A stretch of DNA of 64,000 nt from Sphingobacterium sp. ML3W. Lineage in GTDB: Bacteria > Bacteroidota > Bacteroidia > Sphingobacteriales > Sphingobacteriaceae. The notes under the pieces were generated by a model. The model was given only the letters and a program-made list of their open reading frames with translations. It made no database searches and was not told where the DNA came from. Each line of letters starts with the position of its first letter. The first letter of the stretch is position 1. Shown piece after piece: positions 17,831 through 28,200 of this stretch. The stretch spans positions 4,340,001 through 4,404,000 of the forward strand of contig NZ_CP009278.1 in the NCBI RefSeq assembly GCF_000747525.1. Reading direction: 5' to 3'. A program made the position numbers and the translations under genes.

Positions 17831-18850
17831 ATGCATAATATATTCATCATATACACAGGTGGCACGATCGGAATGGTCAAAGATGAAAATGGGACATTTG
17901 TTCCTTTTGACTTTGAGTTGATCATGAAGAACCTTCCTGATCTCAATCGATTAAATTACAAATTGACAGTCCACTCGTTTAGCCCCATTATTGATTCTTC
18001 CAATATGAAGCCCGAAATATGGGTGGAAATGGCACAGATTATCAAGGATAACTATGATGAATATGACGGATTTGTTATCTTACATGGCTCGGATACGATG
18101 TCATTTTCAGCTTCTGTACTGAGTTTCATGCTAGAAGGCTTACAAAAGCCTGTGATATTATCGGGCTCGCAGTTGCCAATTGGAGAAATCCGTACCGATG
18201 CTCGTGAGAATATGATGACAGCATTGGAAATAGCATCGACCAAACACTTTGGCCGATCGATGATTCAAGAAGTTTGTATTTTATTTGATAATAAATTATT
18301 TAGGGGCAATCGTTCTTTCAAATATCATTCAGCAAAATTCGAAGCTTTCCGATCACCTAATTACCCTGTCTTGGTAGAGGCGGGTATTCACCTACAGTAT
18401 AATCAAGATGCTTTGCTCAACAATAGTGGCAAAGAGTTTATCTTACATACCAAACTGGATGACCGTGTTGCTGTCTTGAAACTATTCCCTGGCATTAACG
18501 CCAATACCATCAAGTCCGTATTGAATGCTGATGTTCGTTCGATTGTTATGGAAACTTTTGGATCAGGAAATACCACAACGGATCAATGGTTTTTAGACCT
18601 ACTGAAAGAAGCTATCGACAGTGGCAAAAACATCTTGAATATTTCGCAATGTAAGGTTGGGTCAGTGGAATTGGGTCGGTACGAGACCAGTACGGGACTT
18701 AAAGCGATTGGAGTACTCAATGGTTACGATATGACATTTGAGGCCGCTGTCACTAAGCTCATGTACTTACAGGGGGAGTGTGAAGACCAAAAAGATGTTG
18801 CCTATTGGATAGAAAAGAATATTAGGGGTGAATTGACCGTAAACGATTAG
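17831..18850 (+). CDS. ansA: Type I cytoplasmic L-asparaginase
   Basis: The 339-aa protein hydrolyses asparagine to aspartate and ammonia. It has the active-site Thr in IYTGGTIGM (residues 7-15), HGSDTMSFSASVLSFML near 84 with the second catalytic Thr, and SGSQLPIGEIRTDARENM near 116. No signal peptide is visible, so it is the cytoplasmic AnsA type. It is co-transcribed with tatD. A 10-bp hairpin without a T run lies between it and the convergent folC. Confidence 0.93.
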   Translation: MHNIFIIYTGGTIGMVKDENGTFVPFDFELIMKNLPDLNRLNYKLTVHSFSPIIDSSNMKPEIWVEMAQIIKDNYDEYDGFVILHGSDTMSFSASVLSFMLEGLQKPVILSGSQLPIGEIRTDARENMMTALEIASTKHFGRSMIQEVCILFDNKLFRGNRSFKYHSAKFEAFRSPNYPVLVEAGIHLQYNQDALLNNSGKEFILHTKLDDRVAVLKLFPGINANTIKSVLNADVRSIVMETFGSGNTTTDQWFLDLLKEAIDSGKNILNISQCKVGSVELGRYETSTGLKAIGVLNGYDMTFEAAVTKLMYLQGECEDQKDVAYWIEKNIRGELTVND

Positions 18851-18863
18851 GATAGGTTTGATA

Positions 18864-18905
18864 GGAGATATGAAATTTGAATGCTTATTCCAATCTCATA
18901 TCTCC
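18864..18905. terminator. Hairpin between convergent ansA and folC
   Basis: GGAGATATGA (18864-18873) pairs with TCATATCTCC (18896-18905) around a 22-base loop. There is no T run, so termination is only probable. Confidence 0.4.
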
Positions 18906-18918
18906 ACCCTAAAATCAG

Positions 18919-20217
18919 CTACTTCATGTAAGCGAGAACTTCGGATACTACGAAATTACTTCCTCCGACAAAGATGAGATCCCCATCTTGATAGGCTTCT
19001 TTGGCGGCATCAAAAGCTTTTGTCACCGGACCATAGGCCGCCCCTTTCAATCCCAATTGATGAGCTGCTGCTGCCAACTCATCGGAAGGCATTGCTCTTG
19101 GCATATCCGGATTACTAAAATAATATCGTGCGTCTTTCGGTAATAAAGGTAGCATATGTCCCAGATCTTTATCCTTCATGGCTCCGATTACAAAATGTAA
19201 TTGTTTGAATGAAGTTTGTGCTAGGTTTTTCAACACCTCTCTTATTCCATCTTCATTATGACCGGTATCGCAAATAATAAACGGATCTTGACCAAGTGTT
19301 TGCCAACGACCTTGTAGTCCTGTAAAGGATTGTACTTTGCTCAAACCGCTCTTAATCGCTTCGAGTGGTATCGCATACCCTAACGTACGTATTTTATCGA
19401 GTACGCTTAGCACGCCCAATATATTTTTTGCTTGATAAGTACCTTTTAGATCCAATGCATATTGTTCTGTATTTCCCTGCAAGTCGGATACAGTAATCAA
19501 TAGATGATCTTGATTGACGGCTTGAATGACAGATTGCAATTTTTGAGAAGCAAACTCAAGCTGAGCATTTTCCTTTTTTGCCTTTTCAATGAATGTAGGA
19601 GCCGTCTCGACGTTATACTCCGAAACAATAACTGGCGTATCTTTTTTAATGATTCCCGCTTTCTCGAAAGCAATTTCTCCCAATGTATTTCCCAACATAT
19701 TCATATGGTCAAAACCAATATTTGTAATTAAGGAAACGAGCGGCTGTATCACATTGGTAGAATCTAGGCGTCCTCCCAGACCAACTTCAATGATCGCTAT
19801 ATCTACTTGTTGTTTTGCAAAGAAATCAAAAGCCATTGCGACGGTCACTTCAAAGAAAGAAGGTTGAATCTGTTCGATCAATGCAAAATGGGTGTTGACA
19901 AAATCGACAACAAACTGCTGATCGACCATTTGTCCATCAACACGGATACGTTCTCGAAAATCCAATAAATGCGGTGAAGTGTACAGGGCAGTTTTATACC
20001 CCGCTTCGGAAAATACAGATGCCAACATATGGGATGAAGACCCTTTTCCGTTTGTTCCTGCAATATGAATGGATTTGAATTTATGTTGCGGATTGCCCAG
20101 CGCTTGAAGTAACGCCAGCGTATTATCTAAATCCTTCTTATATGCGGATGCCCCGTCACGGGTAAACATAGGTAATCGAGCATACAGATACTCGATTACC
20201 TCATTAAAATTATGCAT
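18919..20217 (-). CDS. folC: Folylpolyglutamate synthase / dihydrofolate synthase
   Basis: I use ATG 20215-20217 (432 aa) rather than the GTG two codons upstream. The Mur-ligase-family P-loop IAGTNGKGSSSHML is near residue 51, followed by YTSPHLLDFRERI and IIEVGLGGRLDSTN. A C-terminal domain carries ICDTGHNEDGI and GAMKDKD. The enzyme adds glutamate to dihydropteroate and folates. It is the last gene of the minus-strand envelope cluster, 12 bases after the TonB-like gene with this start, and probably shares that transcript. Confidence 0.95.
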   Translation of the reverse strand: MHNFNEVIEYLYARLPMFTRDGASAYKKDLDNTLALLQALGNPQHKFKSIHIAGTNGKGSSSHMLASVFSEAGYKTALYTSPHLLDFRERIRVDGQMVDQQFVVDFVNTHFALIEQIQPSFFEVTVAMAFDFFAKQQVDIAIIEVGLGGRLDSTNVIQPLVSLITNIGFDHMNMLGNTLGEIAFEKAGIIKKDTPVIVSEYNVETAPTFIEKAKKENAQLEFASQKLQSVIQAVNQDHLLITVSDLQGNTEQYALDLKGTYQAKNILGVLSVLDKIRTLGYAIPLEAIKSGLSKVQSFTGLQGRWQTLGQDPFIICDTGHNEDGIREVLKNLAQTSFKQLHFVIGAMKDKDLGHMLPLLPKDARYYFSNPDMPRAMPSDELAAAAHQLGLKGAAYGPVTKAFDAAKEAYQDGDLIFVGGSNFVVSEVLAYMK

Positions 20218-20229
20218 TGACACTAAATT

Positions 20230-21057
20230 TTATCTTAACTTAAAATTGAATACAATTCTTCCTGTTTGAGAGTCAGGTGCATTTGGCAATTGATTCAAGC
20301 GAGCTCCACGGACAGCTCTTTCACATTTCTCCAGTAAACCTGGATCAGTGATGGTTGTACCTTTCACACCTGCACGTGCATAAATGATGACACCAGCTTG
20401 GTTCACACGAAACTCAACGGCAACTTTACCTGCTTGCTGTCCTTTATCATCGATTTGAGGTCTCTGTGTAAAACTTCTATTTTCGATAGAAAGCATCATG
20501 TTTCCGTCGCCAGAACCACCTTCGCCATAATTACTGGCTAAAGGATCTCCAAGTTTACTTCCTTGGTTTCCAGGTACTGTGCCGGTACCATCGCCTGAGC
20601 CCGTACCGTTATTCTTTTTACCTTTATAAAGTGCATTTGAATTTACAGCAGGTTTACTATCCTTCACTTCTTTGGTTGTTTCAGGAGCTACGGTCTTCAC
20701 AGGTTTTGAAGCCTTTGTTACCACAGGAGCATCCTCCACATCTTGAGTCACAACAGCTTTGTCAGCGACCTGTTGCGAAGGTGTCGGGGTTGGTATTTCT
20801 TCAGGAACGACGCGGTCAGGTTTTACAATATTGGCATTGGGATCTACAGAAGGTTCTTCAACACTCATGTAATCTTCTCCCATACCTTCCTCTGCAGTAC
20901 CGTAATTCACAATCATACCTCCCATACCGTATTCCTCAGGTGTTTTGGTACCAAAAATGATAAAGAAACTTATCAGTACCAAAATCCCCATTATAGCAGT
21001 AGCGATCCCTAATGCTTTGGGGAAGTTATTTTCCTCGTGTTGAAGATGGTAAGCCAT
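20230..21057 (-). CDS. TonB-like energy transducer
   Basis: The 275-aa protein has one N-terminal transmembrane segment (about residues 14-36). A long Pro/Glu/Val-rich linker (VPEEIPTPTPSQQ near 90) and a Gly-rich stretch follow. The C-terminal TonB domain (about 195-275) reads VAVEFRVNQAGVIIYARAG and ends VFNFKLR. It would carry proton-motive-force energy from the ExbB/ExbD pair, encoded directly upstream, to outer-membrane receptors. Gene order ExbB-ExbD-TonB supports this. Which receptor it serves is unknown; the barrel protein encoded in the same cluster is the obvious candidate. Confidence 0.88.
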   Translation of the reverse strand: MAYHLQHEENNFPKALGIATAIMGILVLISFFIIFGTKTPEEYGMGGMIVNYGTAEEGMGEDYMSVEEPSVDPNANIVKPDRVVPEEIPTPTPSQQVADKAVVTQDVEDAPVVTKASKPVKTVAPETTKEVKDSKPAVNSNALYKGKKNNGTGSGDGTGTVPGNQGSKLGDPLASNYGEGGSGDGNMMLSIENRSFTQRPQIDDKGQQAGKVAVEFRVNQAGVIIYARAGVKGTTITDPGLLEKCERAVRGARLNQLPNAPDSQTGRIVFNFKLR

Positions 21058-21119
21058 GTATTATATCTCCTATTTCTTTAAATTTAGAACATTAAACTTG
21101 TTAAAAGTTTAATGTTCTT

Positions 21120-21527
21120 TTAATCTTTCTTTGGTTCAGTCGCCAATACAACTTTTATTTTCAAGCGGTTGGCAATATCCATCACCGAAATAACATTTTG
21201 GATAGGGACAGTATTGTCCACATACATCATGATGGTCAATTCCTCTCCTGTTTTCATTTGCGATTGGATCGCTGCTTCTAATGCTTCATACGGCACAACA
21301 GCCTTTTCGACATGATAAGCTAAATCCGATGTAATGGAAACCGTCAATGTTTTTTTCGATACCGACTGTTCTCCTGCACTAGATTTTGGAAGCAGTAGCT
21401 TCACGACCTGTGGATTGGAAACAGCAGATGCCAACAAAAAGAATAACATCAAGAAGAACATGATGTCGTTCAATGCTGAAGTATGTACTTCTGCTGCTGG
21501 TTTATTTTTTCTACTTCTTAGATTCAT
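21120..21527 (-). CDS. exbD: ExbD/TolR-family biopolymer transport protein
   Basis: The 135-aa protein has a short cytoplasmic N-terminus and a single transmembrane helix (about residues 20-40, starting DIMFFLMLFF). The conserved membrane Asp sits at its start, in LNDIMFF. A periplasmic domain follows. It works with ExbB as a proton-driven motor for TonB. It is 27 bases downstream of exbB and 62 bases upstream of the TonB-like gene, all on the minus strand. Confidence 0.93.
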   Translation of the reverse strand: MNLRSRKNKPAAEVHTSALNDIMFFLMLFFLLASAVSNPQVVKLLLPKSSAGEQSVSKKTLTVSITSDLAYHVEKAVVPYEALEAAIQSQMKTGEELTIMMYVDNTVPIQNVISVMDIANRLKIKVVLATEPKKD

Positions 21528-21554
21528 TATACGAAATTTTAATTGATTAATTAG

Positions 21555-22271
21555 CTATACGACCGGACGATTATACGCCGGCTCATCTAATAAATCAATA
21601 AATTCAACTGCATCAGTCTCCATGCGTAAAATTAAACGCTCCACCATCATGTTTAAGATATGGTAACCAATATACGCTACAATACCAACTGTAAGACCTG
21701 ATGCTGAAGTCACCATCTTCACGTAAAGACCACCAGATACGGAACCGATATCGATACCACCTGCCATCTCTACTTCATGGAAAATCGTAATTACCCCAAA
21801 AATAGTTCCTACGAAACCAAGCATAGGTGCAATACCTGCGATAATCCCTAGAATATTGATATTCTTTTCCAATTTCGCAACTTCGAGTTTTCCTACATTT
21901 TCAATAGCCCCTTCAATATCTTTGATTGGACGTCCCACACGTAGCAATCCTTTTTGCAACATGCGTCCTAGAGCAGAATGGCTTGAACGGCAAACGGCCA
22001 AAGCGGCATCCAATTTTCCTGAAAGCACACTTGCTTTTACTTGAGACATTAAGGAAACATCATATTTCGCAGCTTTACGAATAGTCAGAAAACGCTCAAA
22101 AAAGATGATTAAACCAATAAAAAACAAAAGTATGATGGGTACCATGATCCATCCTCCTTTCATCATCATTTGGATTAAACTCAAATTCTCTTCTTTTACT
22201 ACAGGAACCGCTTGTTGTGCTGCTTGATTAATGGTGTCCAAAAGATTGCTGTCGCTTTGAATCAATGACAT
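21555..22271 (-). CDS. exbB: MotA/TolQ/ExbB proton channel family protein
   Basis: The 238-aa protein has three hydrophobic segments (about residues 35-57, 138-160 and 180-205). It carries the family motif IAPMLGFVGTIFGVITIFHE and a second, SGLTVGIVAYIGYHI. ExbB forms the pentameric inner-membrane channel around ExbD. The gene follows the HU/SPOR protein by 34 bases. Confidence 0.94.
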   Translation of the reverse strand: MSLIQSDSNLLDTINQAAQQAVPVVKEENLSLIQMMMKGGWIMVPIILLFFIGLIIFFERFLTIRKAAKYDVSLMSQVKASVLSGKLDAALAVCRSSHSALGRMLQKGLLRVGRPIKDIEGAIENVGKLEVAKLEKNINILGIIAGIAPMLGFVGTIFGVITIFHEVEMAGGIDIGSVSGGLYVKMVTSASGLTVGIVAYIGYHILNMMVERLILRMETDAVEFIDLLDEPAYNRPVV

Positions 22272-22305
22272 AATAATTTATAATTTTAAAATTGTTTATA
22301 TTAGA

Positions 22306-23499
22306 CTATTTTGATATTTTCTCAACCCATGCTCCAGGGAAGGTTTTCACGACAGTTGCCTGATCACGATCTGCTTCTTCTTTCGACATATAGGTATTCC
22401 AAATCACCCGTTTTTTATTCTTTTTAAATTTGCTATCTATCGCACGTACTGTCGTATAGCCTTTTTTACGCAACCTGGCCACTTCTTCTGCCGCCAATTC
22501 CATTGACTTCGGAGTCGCGATGACCAATTGATAATTGGGATGTGCTACAGGCACTGACTCCTTCACTAACAACTGGGCTTCTGGTTCTTGTTTCACAACC
22601 ACTGCTTGCGCAGTACTATCCACTTGTAAGCTATCCACTGTTAAAACAGAATCTTGCTTCATTAATTGTGTACTGTCTACTTTCGGTAGGGTATCAACCG
22701 GTGCTGCAACAATAGGTGCAACAACTTTTTGCTTTCCAAACAATTGGTCCTTCAATGTTGGATTGAGCATGAAAGCGACTATAACCGAAACCACAATGAT
22801 AATAGCAGCAGAAATATAATACCAGACTGCATTTGATTTGGTATTTCCGTGCTCATAGCTATCAAAAGACTCTTGTCCTACGGGGGCCTCTTCCGCAATT
22901 ACTGGAGTTTCAGCCTCAATACCAGTCACCTCATTTGCTACTGTTGGTACTTCTACCACTATCGGCACGATTTCCTCTTCTGCTACCGTATCTGCTAGTG
23001 GTTTTTCTTCTGCTATTACTTCCGTAACAGTTTGCTCTTTTTCAACAGGAACAGCCGCAATAATTTCCTCCAATTCACGATCAGGAATAACAGTTTCAAT
23101 CTCCGCGACAGCAACGTGTCTTATGGGTTCAAAATTGAATCCTGATAGATCCAACGGTTTGAAAACTAAGCTAGAGCCGTAACTTACGATATGACCTAAA
23201 TCTTCTAGTTTAGCTTGTCCGTTTTGAATCAGCTGATCCTTTAAATCGGCTACCGCATCTTGCAAAACTTGCGTTGCGGCATCTTGATTTAAATTTTGTT
23301 GCTGTTGTATATAATGAATAAAGTTAAATCCATTCTCACCTGCTGCATCAAATTCTACATAAGAAATTGGCGGTAAAAACAAGTCTCGCTGCTTATCGAA
23401 CTGTGCAGCTGAATGTTTTCTTTTGAACACCCCCAAGCCCTTAACGTAAACTTCTGCGTAACGCTTTAATAGATTATTGATGTTTTTCCCTAAATTCAT
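22306..23499 (-). CDS. HU-CCDC81/SPOR-domain inner-membrane protein
   Basis: The 397-aa protein starts with two bacterial CCDC81-type HU-like domains (about residues 1-130; NINNLLKRYAEVYVKGLGVF and ISYVEFDAAG). An acidic linker is followed by one transmembrane helix (about 227-247). A C-terminal SPOR domain (about 315-395) contains YQLVIATPKSMELAAEEVARL. SPOR domains bind denuded peptidoglycan at division septa. The protein could tie the ExbBD/TonB machine encoded downstream to peptidoglycan or chromosome. The cytoplasmic N-terminus, periplasmic C-terminus and role are inferred from domains. Confidence 0.85.
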   Translation of the reverse strand: MNLGKNINNLLKRYAEVYVKGLGVFKRKHSAAQFDKQRDLFLPPISYVEFDAAGENGFNFIHYIQQQQNLNQDAATQVLQDAVADLKDQLIQNGQAKLEDLGHIVSYGSSLVFKPLDLSGFNFEPIRHVAVAEIETVIPDRELEEIIAAVPVEKEQTVTEVIAEEKPLADTVAEEEIVPIVVEVPTVANEVTGIEAETPVIAEEAPVGQESFDSYEHGNTKSNAVWYYISAAIIIVVSVIVAFMLNPTLKDQLFGKQKVVAPIVAAPVDTLPKVDSTQLMKQDSVLTVDSLQVDSTAQAVVVKQEPEAQLLVKESVPVAHPNYQLVIATPKSMELAAEEVARLRKKGYTTVRAIDSKFKKNKKRVIWNTYMSKEEADRDQATVVKTFPGAWVEKISK

Positions 23500-23542
23500 T
23501 CTTGTTCCTTATTTGCTTACGCAAAGTTATCATCTTCTTGTA

Positions 23543-25279
23543 TTAAAAAGAAAAGTTTATACCGCCAATTACATTAAATCCTAAACGAGGATAGTATAAG
23601 TAACGTTCGTATTCTGTTCCAAAGATATTATTTGCCTTTACAAAAATCCCCAATTGTTTTTTAATGCGGTATTCAGCCCCAGCATTGAAATCTGCAAAAG
23701 AAGGAATCGTTACTTTAGAACGAGTAGGTGAACGATCTGTCTGGCTATTATAAGTATATGCCAATGCAGAAGTTTCTCCTTGTGTCGATAACTCGGCATC
23801 TACAAAGAATTTATCCGAAATATTAAATCTAGCATTAGCTAAGAAGCGAAATTTTGGTAATGACCATGCTTCTTCCGTATCTTTTACTTTATAATCATCG
23901 ATATTCAGTTTACCTCCTAAGTTAACCAATTGCGACAGGCGGATATTGATTTCACCTTCTAGGCCAAAATGAGTAGCCTTACTTGAATAGCCATCATACA
24001 TCACGTCGAATTTGTAGGGTACAAATCCACCATTTGAAGCGACCTCATCACTATTGACAAATAGTGCAAGTCCTTCTAACTGTTTATAAAAGGCTTTTAC
24101 CTTATACCCAAAGTTAGCTCCTGCATTTCCTTTTAGACCTGCATATACATGCAATTTCTCTAAGGTATTACGCACATCGATATTGCTATTTAAATACGGG
24201 TTTTCCTTAGCAAAAGTGCGTAAAGACCCTTGTTTAACGCCACCATTTGCTCCTGCAAATAAGTATACATACTGTGGCACTACAGCAAAATCTGCTTCTA
24301 CAGTTGGGAACACATTAAAACGGCTTGTATCACCAAACTCCGAAACCAAATTGGCTCCTAAAGTCACGTTATAATGATCACCTTTGAATCTGATGTATGG
24401 GTTGACGGATGCAACATGATTTTTAGTCGGGTTTACATCATCAACAGAATTGAAGCTAGCACTTAGATTAGCACCCACATTGAAGGTATTAACCTTCTTG
24501 TTGACATGCCCCGACAACGCAAATGAATTCTCTTTTGCATTGTACTTATCTTTAAATAAGTAGGCATCTGCCTTCGCCGAATAGCTGACAGCTCCTTCTT
24601 GGTTAACATCTGTATTACTGGTCAATTCACCATTAAAATAGATATCATTAAAAGCTTGCGCTTCTGGAGATGGGTTTAATAAATTTGCGTTACCATCAAA
24701 CACTTGACCATAGAAATTGGTCGAATAACGGTTGTACCCTAAGGTACCGTTCACGGTAACAGGGTCATAAACACGACGGCCAAAAATACCGATATCTTGT
24801 GTTGCAAATTTTTGACCTTCTAAGCTCCCTTTTTGGTTCAGGTGTTTTGCAAATAAACCGAAACGTGTATTCTCATACCGATCTACTGCTAAATAGGCTT
24901 CGCCGAGAATGGTATTGTAATTCCCTACACCAAATTTAACATAATTACTCGTCTGATCGGCTAATTGAGAAAACGGTAACTCTTTTACATTTAACTCTCT
25001 TAATCCCGTATTGATATCGAGTTTCTTATCTGTTATATTCGTATAGGTCAATTTAGGCTGATATTCTCTTTTATTGGTCATATCAGGACTACGACGGATT
25101 TTTACCGCATCTGCAAGAATAGGTTTATAATCACGTACGACATCAAAAGAATCGATGGTCACTGGTGTAGCAGGATCAACTTTCTTTGGTGTTTCTTGTG
25201 CAAAGGAGTGCATTCCAGCTCCCAATAACAAGGTTGCTAATGTATATTTCTTCACTGTTGTATTGTGCAACTTCTTCAT
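23543..25279 (-). CDS. TonB-dependent-receptor-like outer-membrane beta-barrel protein
   Basis: The 578-aa protein has a signal peptide (about residues 1-27, ending HSFAQ). The rest is dominated by alternating beta-strand patterns and a terminal aromatic residue (VIGGINFSF), typical of an outer-membrane barrel. No clear N-terminal plug domain is visible, so it may not be a classical TonB-dependent transporter. It begins 6 bases after the stop of the TPR protein gene, so the two are translationally close and probably interact. Substrate is unknown. Confidence 0.82.
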   Translation of the reverse strand: MKKLHNTTVKKYTLATLLLGAGMHSFAQETPKKVDPATPVTIDSFDVVRDYKPILADAVKIRRSPDMTNKREYQPKLTYTNITDKKLDINTGLRELNVKELPFSQLADQTSNYVKFGVGNYNTILGEAYLAVDRYENTRFGLFAKHLNQKGSLEGQKFATQDIGIFGRRVYDPVTVNGTLGYNRYSTNFYGQVFDGNANLLNPSPEAQAFNDIYFNGELTSNTDVNQEGAVSYSAKADAYLFKDKYNAKENSFALSGHVNKKVNTFNVGANLSASFNSVDDVNPTKNHVASVNPYIRFKGDHYNVTLGANLVSEFGDTSRFNVFPTVEADFAVVPQYVYLFAGANGGVKQGSLRTFAKENPYLNSNIDVRNTLEKLHVYAGLKGNAGANFGYKVKAFYKQLEGLALFVNSDEVASNGGFVPYKFDVMYDGYSSKATHFGLEGEINIRLSQLVNLGGKLNIDDYKVKDTEEAWSLPKFRFLANARFNISDKFFVDAELSTQGETSALAYTYNSQTDRSPTRSKVTIPSFADFNAGAEYRIKKQLGIFVKANNIFGTEYERYLYYPRLGFNVIGGINFSF

Positions 25280-25285
25280 TATTTC

Positions 25286-28200
25286 CTATTTCTTTTTGTT
25301 CAATTTTTCTAAACGAGATTTTGCTTCTGGCAAAATATCGTCATTACCGTCATAATTCTCTATCACACTTTCTAGCGTAGATTTCGCTTGGAAGTTATCG
25401 CCTTTACCAATATAGGCATCGGCCATCAAGATAAAGCTTTTCGCTACCCAGTAATCATATGATGAAAACGAATCAGAAACATCAAAAGCAGATTTGATTG
25501 CAGTTTCATAATCTTTGTTTTCATACTGCATCAATGCCACGTTATAACGCGCTTCTGCACCGATAACCGTACGACTTTTTAGTGCCGCTAAATTAAACTC
25601 TTTTAAGGCTTCGGCACGCTTGTTTTGTTTCAAATAAGCTTTACCTGCGTACAATGAAGCATTTGCGATTTCCTCTTCTGAAGATTTCTCATAATTCCTA
25701 ACCGCATTTGTGTAATTCAAAGCTTCTTTATAATCGCCTATCTCAAAATAGCTAACCATGAGGTTATTGATTGCATAACTGTAATTGGACTTATATTCGG
25801 AAGTCAATTCTAATTTTTTCAACAATTGAGTTGCCTCATTGTATTTCTTTTGTTTCAAATACAAACGCGATACGCTCACTAAAGTACGTTCGGTATAAGC
25901 ACTTGTCCAATCGTTTAAGATGATATTGTAATCGTGTAAAGCTTCATCGGTATGACCTAAAGCAGCATTACTTTCGGCACGGATAAATCGGGCATATTTC
26001 TCCTGAATAGGTTTTGGAAATTTATCGAAATACGCATTCACCGCTTCAACTGCTCCTTGATAGTTTGACCTTGAAAACAACGTTGTCGCAGTAGAGAATG
26101 TACGGCTATCCTGTTCAGATGTGGTCAGGTTACCGATATTCGTTCCTGTTGCGTACTTGATATATCCGGTTGCATCGCTATTATCCAAATAAATATTCTC
26201 AATGGAACGCATCGCTTGTTTCGCCTCGTCTGTCGTTGCATATTGATCAACAACACGTTGGAAAGTTTTTAATGCCGCTTCGTTGTTATCTTGATTATAT
26301 TGAACCAAACCGATCGTCACCAAAGCACGCGGCACATAACTACTACGTGGATATTTCTCCACCATGGTTTGCAGTCCAGCAATCGCTTGATCATGCTGTC
26401 CCATCAAGAAATACGTGTAAGGAATCTCGAATGAAACGTCATCAGCATAGTTTGAAGTCGGGTACTTAGCAATTACAGAATTTAACGTTGCTATTTTAGC
26501 ATCGTTATTTCCTTGCAACCCTTGAATGATCCCGCGTTGGAACAATGCATAATCTTGACTTGCAGCTTTAGCATTGATCAACTTATCATATTGTACCATG
26601 GCTTTACCATAGTTCTTAGCTGAGAAATAAGAGTCTCCCAATCTTGCAACAGCGTCGTTACGGGTATTTAATTCGATACCTTTGGTGCCTCCTGTTGCTA
26701 AAAAGCGTTCAAAATAGTTTGCCGCCGTATTATAATTTGCATTTCTAAATGCAGCATATGCTAAGGCATAATTGGCATAGTTGTACACATCGGTCTTACT
26801 TGCAGCAGGTAAACGTAAGAATTTATTGAAATTAGTGACCGCTTCACCATATTTACGGACTTCATACATGGCTTCAGCTTTCCAATATGTAGTCAATGCA
26901 TATATTTCTTCGTCATAGCGATTCGCTTCCGAACGCATGAATAAGGAAATGGCGTTTTCAAAAGCGCGCTCGTTATAATATTCGAGACCTCTATAGTAAG
27001 TTACTTTTTGATAGGCAACGTTCGCTTCTTTTCCTCTTTTTTGTATCGTTTCTAGGATATCTACGGCTTCACGATAATTTTTTGTACTCAACAATACTTC
27101 AGCCAACAATGTTTTAGCTTCTTCTTGACGCTTTGATCTTGGATAAGTTTTCAAATATTCTTGCGTCGATGCTAATGCTACTTGGTGAAATTCCAACTCA
27201 TAAGAAAGTTTCGCATAATTGAACAATCCTTCTTCTTGTAAGTCTTTATCAAAGTCTAATTTTGATGCCTTGAAAAATGCATTACGAGCAGCTTGCTTAT
27301 TTCCTTTTTTCAAGAATGCATCTCCTAACGTAATCATTGCACTTTGATAATAGGCATCTGGATCGGTCATTTTCTCCAATTCTGTAATAGCCTTATCGTA
27401 ATCTTTCAATTTATAGGCGATATAACCGATTTGGTAACTATCCTGATTGTTTTGAGTCTTTCCTTGATCTTGAGCTTGGAACTTATCGTAATAGTTTTTG
27501 GATGATTTTAAATCTCCTTTGATAAAGTATGTAGCCGCAACAATACGAAACATATCTGTTTCATTCTCTTGTTTGGTACTTTGCAAAATAGGGAGTGCAT
27601 AATCCAAAACATCATCATAACGTTTATCCAAGAAATACAATGCTGTGATGTAATACGGATAACTCGTTTCAAATGTTTTCGAACCATTCAAACGTTCAAA
27701 TTCATTTAATGCTGTTTTATATTCTGCATCTAGATAGCACAGGTAAGCGTGGTAATAGATAGAAGCTTCTTGATATTCTGACCTTTGATCTTTAAGCGCT
27801 TCAAATAATGGTTTAGCAGCTGTATAATCTTTGGTCGTAAAATAAGAGTAACCCAATTTGAAGCGGTACTCGATACTTTCTTTACCTGCAAGATTTTTGC
27901 TATCAATCTTGGTAAACCATTCAATTGCTTTCACATAGTCTTTCTTAGCATAGTACGATTTTCCAATTTGAAAATATGCTGCCTTCGCATTCGCACTCGC
28001 TGGATAGTCTTTGATGTATTTCAAAAATTGCGCTTCGGCATCTGTTTCCCCTAACTCTAAAGCACATACTGCCTGAAAATAACGGACATTCTCTTTTAGT
28101 AGCGTTAGTTCTTCTGTTTCATCCAATTGTAAACTAGACTTGGTACGTAAGGCTTCCACGCGATTAAATTGTTCGGAAGCAGAGGTGAATTTACCTCTTT